Source: a virus. From it: a stretch of DNA of 20,174 nucleotides. The notes beneath the pieces were generated by a model. It had not been told where the DNA came from, searched no databases, and saw only the letters and a list, made by a program, of their open reading frames with translations. Location: the IMG/VR virus record IMGVR_UViG_3300045051_001187, positions 1-20,174 of that record, one strand, 5' to 3'. This document shows positions 19,583 through 20,174 of the stretch, one piece after another. Position 1 is the first letter of the stretch. The number at the start of each line of letters is the position of its first letter. The position numbers and the translations under genes were made by a program.

Positions 19583-20174
19583 ATGCGCGTGATCAACCGC
19601 GAGGTTCTGCACACGGCGGCCAAGGGCTTCCGTGCGCTGTACAAGGAGGAGCTGGCGGTCATCCGGCCCGAGCTGGAGCAGCTCGCCATGGTCGTCCCGT
19701 CGGACGCGCCGGAGGAGACGTACGCGTCGCTGGCTTCGCTGCCGCAGATGCGGGAGTGGATCGGCGACCGGCACATCCACGGCCTGTCGGCCAAGAACGC
19801 GATCACCATCCGGAACAAGGACTGGGAGGCGTCGATCGGCGTCGACCGGAACGACTTCCTGTTCGACAAGATCGGCGTGGTCGGGCCGCGCGTCAGGCAG
19901 CTCGCCCGCGCCTACCAGCTCCACCGGATCTCGATCCTGGCGAGCCTGGTGGCCGGCGGGTTCACGTCGGTCTGCTTCGACGGGCAGTACTTCTTCGACA
20001 CGGACCACCCCGTCGGCAAGCCCGGCTCCGAGGTGTCGGTGTCGAACAAGGACACGGCGGCCCTGTCGCAGGTGGCCATCCTGGCCGGCCTGGCCGCCAT
20101 GCGCAGCCTGAAGGACGAGAGCGGGAACTACCTTCGCATCGTCGGCGACACCCTGGCCGTGAGCCCGCAGAACA
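19583..20174 (+). CDS. T: Major head protein T-like, 5' part (cut by window edge)
   Basis: The start ATG at 19583 has AGGAGG upstream. About 197 codons are visible without a stop before the window ends. The pattern VINREVLHTAAKGFRALYKEEL, followed by PQMREWIGDRHIHGLSAKNAITIRNKDWEASIGVDRNDFLFDKIG and FDGQYFFDTDHPVG, is that of Mu gpT major capsid proteins, which are about 300 aa long, so roughly a third is missing. It forms the capsid shell after processing by the I protease. The break is due to the window, not a mutation. Confidence 0.93.
   Translation, partial: MRVINREVLHTAAKGFRALYKEELAVIRPELEQLAMVVPSDAPEETYASLASLPQMREWIGDRHIHGLSAKNAITIRNKDWEASIGVDRNDFLFDKIGVVGPRVRQLARAYQLHRISILASLVAGGFTSVCFDGQYFFDTDHPVGKPGSEVSVSNKDTAALSQVAILAGLAAMRSLKDESGNYLRIVGDTLAVSPQN

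Larger units (their letters stand above)
70..20174. mobile_element. Mu-like transposable prophage, left part (right end outside window)
   Basis: The order repressor (leftward), Ner-like, transposase A, ATPase B, Gam, GemA, lysis, DUF3486, large terminase, DUF935 portal, MuF, I protease and T head is that of Mu-family prophages. The proposed left boundary at 70 rests on a TGT start followed directly by repeated motifs. The repressor gene lies about 2.3 kb from that end rather than at it, leaving room for three cargo genes. The T head gene is cut by the window edge, so tail genes, the mom region and the right end are not visible. Confidence 0.93.

Overview
The window holds the left half of a Mu-like transposable (Myoviridae-type) prophage in a GC-rich, probably Gram-negative bacterium. 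The evidence is the Mu gene order: leftward XRE repressor, rightward Ner-like regulator, DDE transposase (A), AAA+ target-capture ATPase (B), Gam, GemA, lysis genes, DUF3486 small terminase, large terminase, DUF935 portal, MuF head protein, I protease/scaffold, a decoration protein and the T major head protein, which runs off the right edge. The species cannot be named from sequence alone. Very high third-position GC and lysis genes that look like spanins fit a GC-rich diderm.

Layout. Bases 1-69 look like interrupted host DNA: a 12-bp GC-rich repeat that reads as a His/Asp-rich peptide on the minus strand. The phage left end is proposed at about 70, starting TGTAACGGGACAG and followed by spaced repeats that resemble transposase-binding sites. 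From 262 to 2220 lies a three-gene leftward cargo block with less GC-biased codons: a four-helix membrane protein, a 319-aa soluble protein and a small two-helix membrane protein. It sits behind the repressor, where genes expressed in the lysogen are expected, and is the best candidate here for an undescribed lysogenic-conversion or phage-defence system. From 2348 to 2766 is the genetic switch: the repressor, an early promoter and related palindromic operators. From 2810 to 10326 runs the early rightward operon, mostly overlapping or closely spaced genes. A tRNA-like fold at 3868-3936 lies inside one of its reading frames.

From 10380 to 13026 is the lysis block: an NlpC/P60 endolysin, a secreted repeat protein, an apparent holin/lipoprotein fusion and two membrane proteins, the second spanin-like. 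From 13013 onward come DNA packaging and head genes. The MuF protein carries a C-terminal extension resembling a PBECR-type nuclease toxin, followed by an unusual hairpin-bearing gap and no obvious immunity gene.

How it works together: the repressor and Ner-like protein control the lysogeny decision. A and B transpose and replicate the genome, and Gam protects DNA ends. GemA and a small HTH protein in the Mor position probably lead into middle/late expression. The lysis and head genes then complete the lytic cycle, while the left-end cargo probably serves the lysogen. All functions are inferred from family resemblance read by eye; no database search was run.
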